From contig NC_086283.1 of the NCBI RefSeq assembly GCF_021018805.1, positions 11,297,162 through 11,361,161 on the forward strand: 64,000 nt of DNA, in the 5' to 3' direction. Positions 63,125 through 64,000 of the stretch are shown piece after piece. Source of the DNA: Prinia subflava (lineage: Eukaryota; Chordata; Aves; Passeriformes; Cisticolidae). The position numbers were made by a program, and so were the translations under genes. Under the pieces are notes generated by a model. That model worked only from the letters and a program-made list of their open reading frames with translations. It had not been told where the DNA came from and did no database searches. How positions within the stretch are numbered: position 1 is the first letter of the stretch; each line of letters begins with the position of its first letter.

Positions 63125-64000
63125 TCAGCCTTTAACATACACAGCTCAAAGGACAGAACCATAAACATCAGTGGGAAATTTCAGTCTCATTAGCAGGTAT
63201 GTTGCAATAAATAAAACTCCTTGTAAACTTGCTAGATCTAATTCTACTCCTAGTGTGGTCCTAGTCTTGTTTTACATTGTGTTTATCTTGCTTTGTGTAT
63301 TCTATTTGTCAAGATACACCTATGCTGGGTAAAACACAGATTCTGGATATGTGAAAGAAAATTGGCTCTTGTTTTGTAGAATACAACTATTAAATAAGGT
63401 GCAGAGGAACAAACTAGATCCCTTAGTGGTGATGTTAGACTTATCCATGTCTCTTCTACCTGCAAAAGAGTCTGATATTTTACAAGAGAGGTGAAGATCA
63501 TGGAAGCTGATGTAGGTTGTTAAGCTGGCATGCACAACTGTGTGTGCAGTAGTGACTTTCTTGTGGGCAGGTGCTATGAACTCAGCTGTTCTTTTAGGAG
63601 TTAGGAGTACATTGACTCAAAGAGAATATGATGCAAAATTATTTTACACCATTTCTTAGCTTCCCACTGAATGAACATGCTAAGGCTGGGGAATGAAACT
63701 ATTGAGTCATTGGTGCTACTTGATGGAGCAATTCTGGTTTCATTTTTCTATCTCTCTGGGAACCTGATCATCCCTCTTTTCTGTTAGATAAGACTAAAAA
63801 GACAAACTCTGTATCCCTGGTTATAAAATTTGTGAGATACTCTGTCTGGAAAATAAAATTTTAAAAACCTCAACTTTTACTGATAAAGGAGGAATAGGAG
63901 AAACTTGTGGAGAGGACTTTTACTGGAGTACACTAAGTGTAAGCGCTTTTAGCTCAGTGGAGGCAGGTATTGTGTGTGCATATTTGTGGGTAAGAGACAA
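63125..64000. other. unique AT-rich DNA to window end, no gene seen
   Basis: No gene or repeat family recognised. Short minus-strand frames near 63283-63535 are of chance length. Confidence 0.45.

Overview
The window looks like nuclear DNA from a bird, most likely a songbird or other passerine. It is AT-rich and I could not identify any protein-coding gene. The repeats carry the taxonomic signal. Three clear 5'-truncated CR1 LINE copies (7058-7545 minus, 28520-28929 plus, 54059-54300 minus) end in the bird-type CR1 3' terminus, and a short CR1-like tail lies at 29596-29665. At 13437-13574 (minus) there is a composite element with a tRNA-Ile-like head (A box, B box and AAT anticodon region) joined to a CR1-type tail. 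That is the architecture of TguSINE1, which to my knowledge is known only from passerines. A 1350-bp solo retroviral LTR with TG...CA ends lies at 35578-36927 (minus).

Layout. 1-7000 is unique AT-rich DNA with a possible MIR fragment at the left edge. 7058-9600 holds a CR1 copy, a long AT-rich palindrome and a tRNA-headed ancient SINE remnant. 10400-13600 has short hairpins, a small GC-rich patch, a MIR-like core and the TguSINE1-like copy. 13600-24300 is mostly featureless. 24640-25460 and 31560-31960 are repeat-free and dense in homeodomain/POU-type motifs, so they are candidates for conserved regulatory DNA. 26187-26762 is the longest open frame (186 aa from ATG), with no recognisable domain. 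28145-29665 carries a MIR-like core and two CR1 pieces. 35578-36927 is the LTR, with a CpG-rich U3 and a strong G-quadruplex motif. 39300-40110 has a small coding-like ORF and a GC-rich patch. 41890-42075 is the best-supported MIR-type SINE. 51156-54300 has an A-rich tract, a 137-bp CCAT microsatellite and a CR1. 60130-62210 contains purine tracts and a large A/TA/CAAA compound microsatellite. 63045-63124 is a 40-bp tandem duplication.

Nothing here works together as an operon or pathway. The simplest reading is an intergenic stretch or a large intron. Nearly all open frames are short and of chance length, or overlap repeats (for example the Met-Asp-Gly-Trp repeat frames are the CCAT microsatellite read on the minus strand). 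I found no previously undescribed biological system. The items most worth follow-up are the SINE copy, the CpG-rich solo LTR with its G-quadruplex, the 18-bp-arm palindrome at 8595-8632, the two motif-dense candidate regulatory blocks and the 186-aa open frame.
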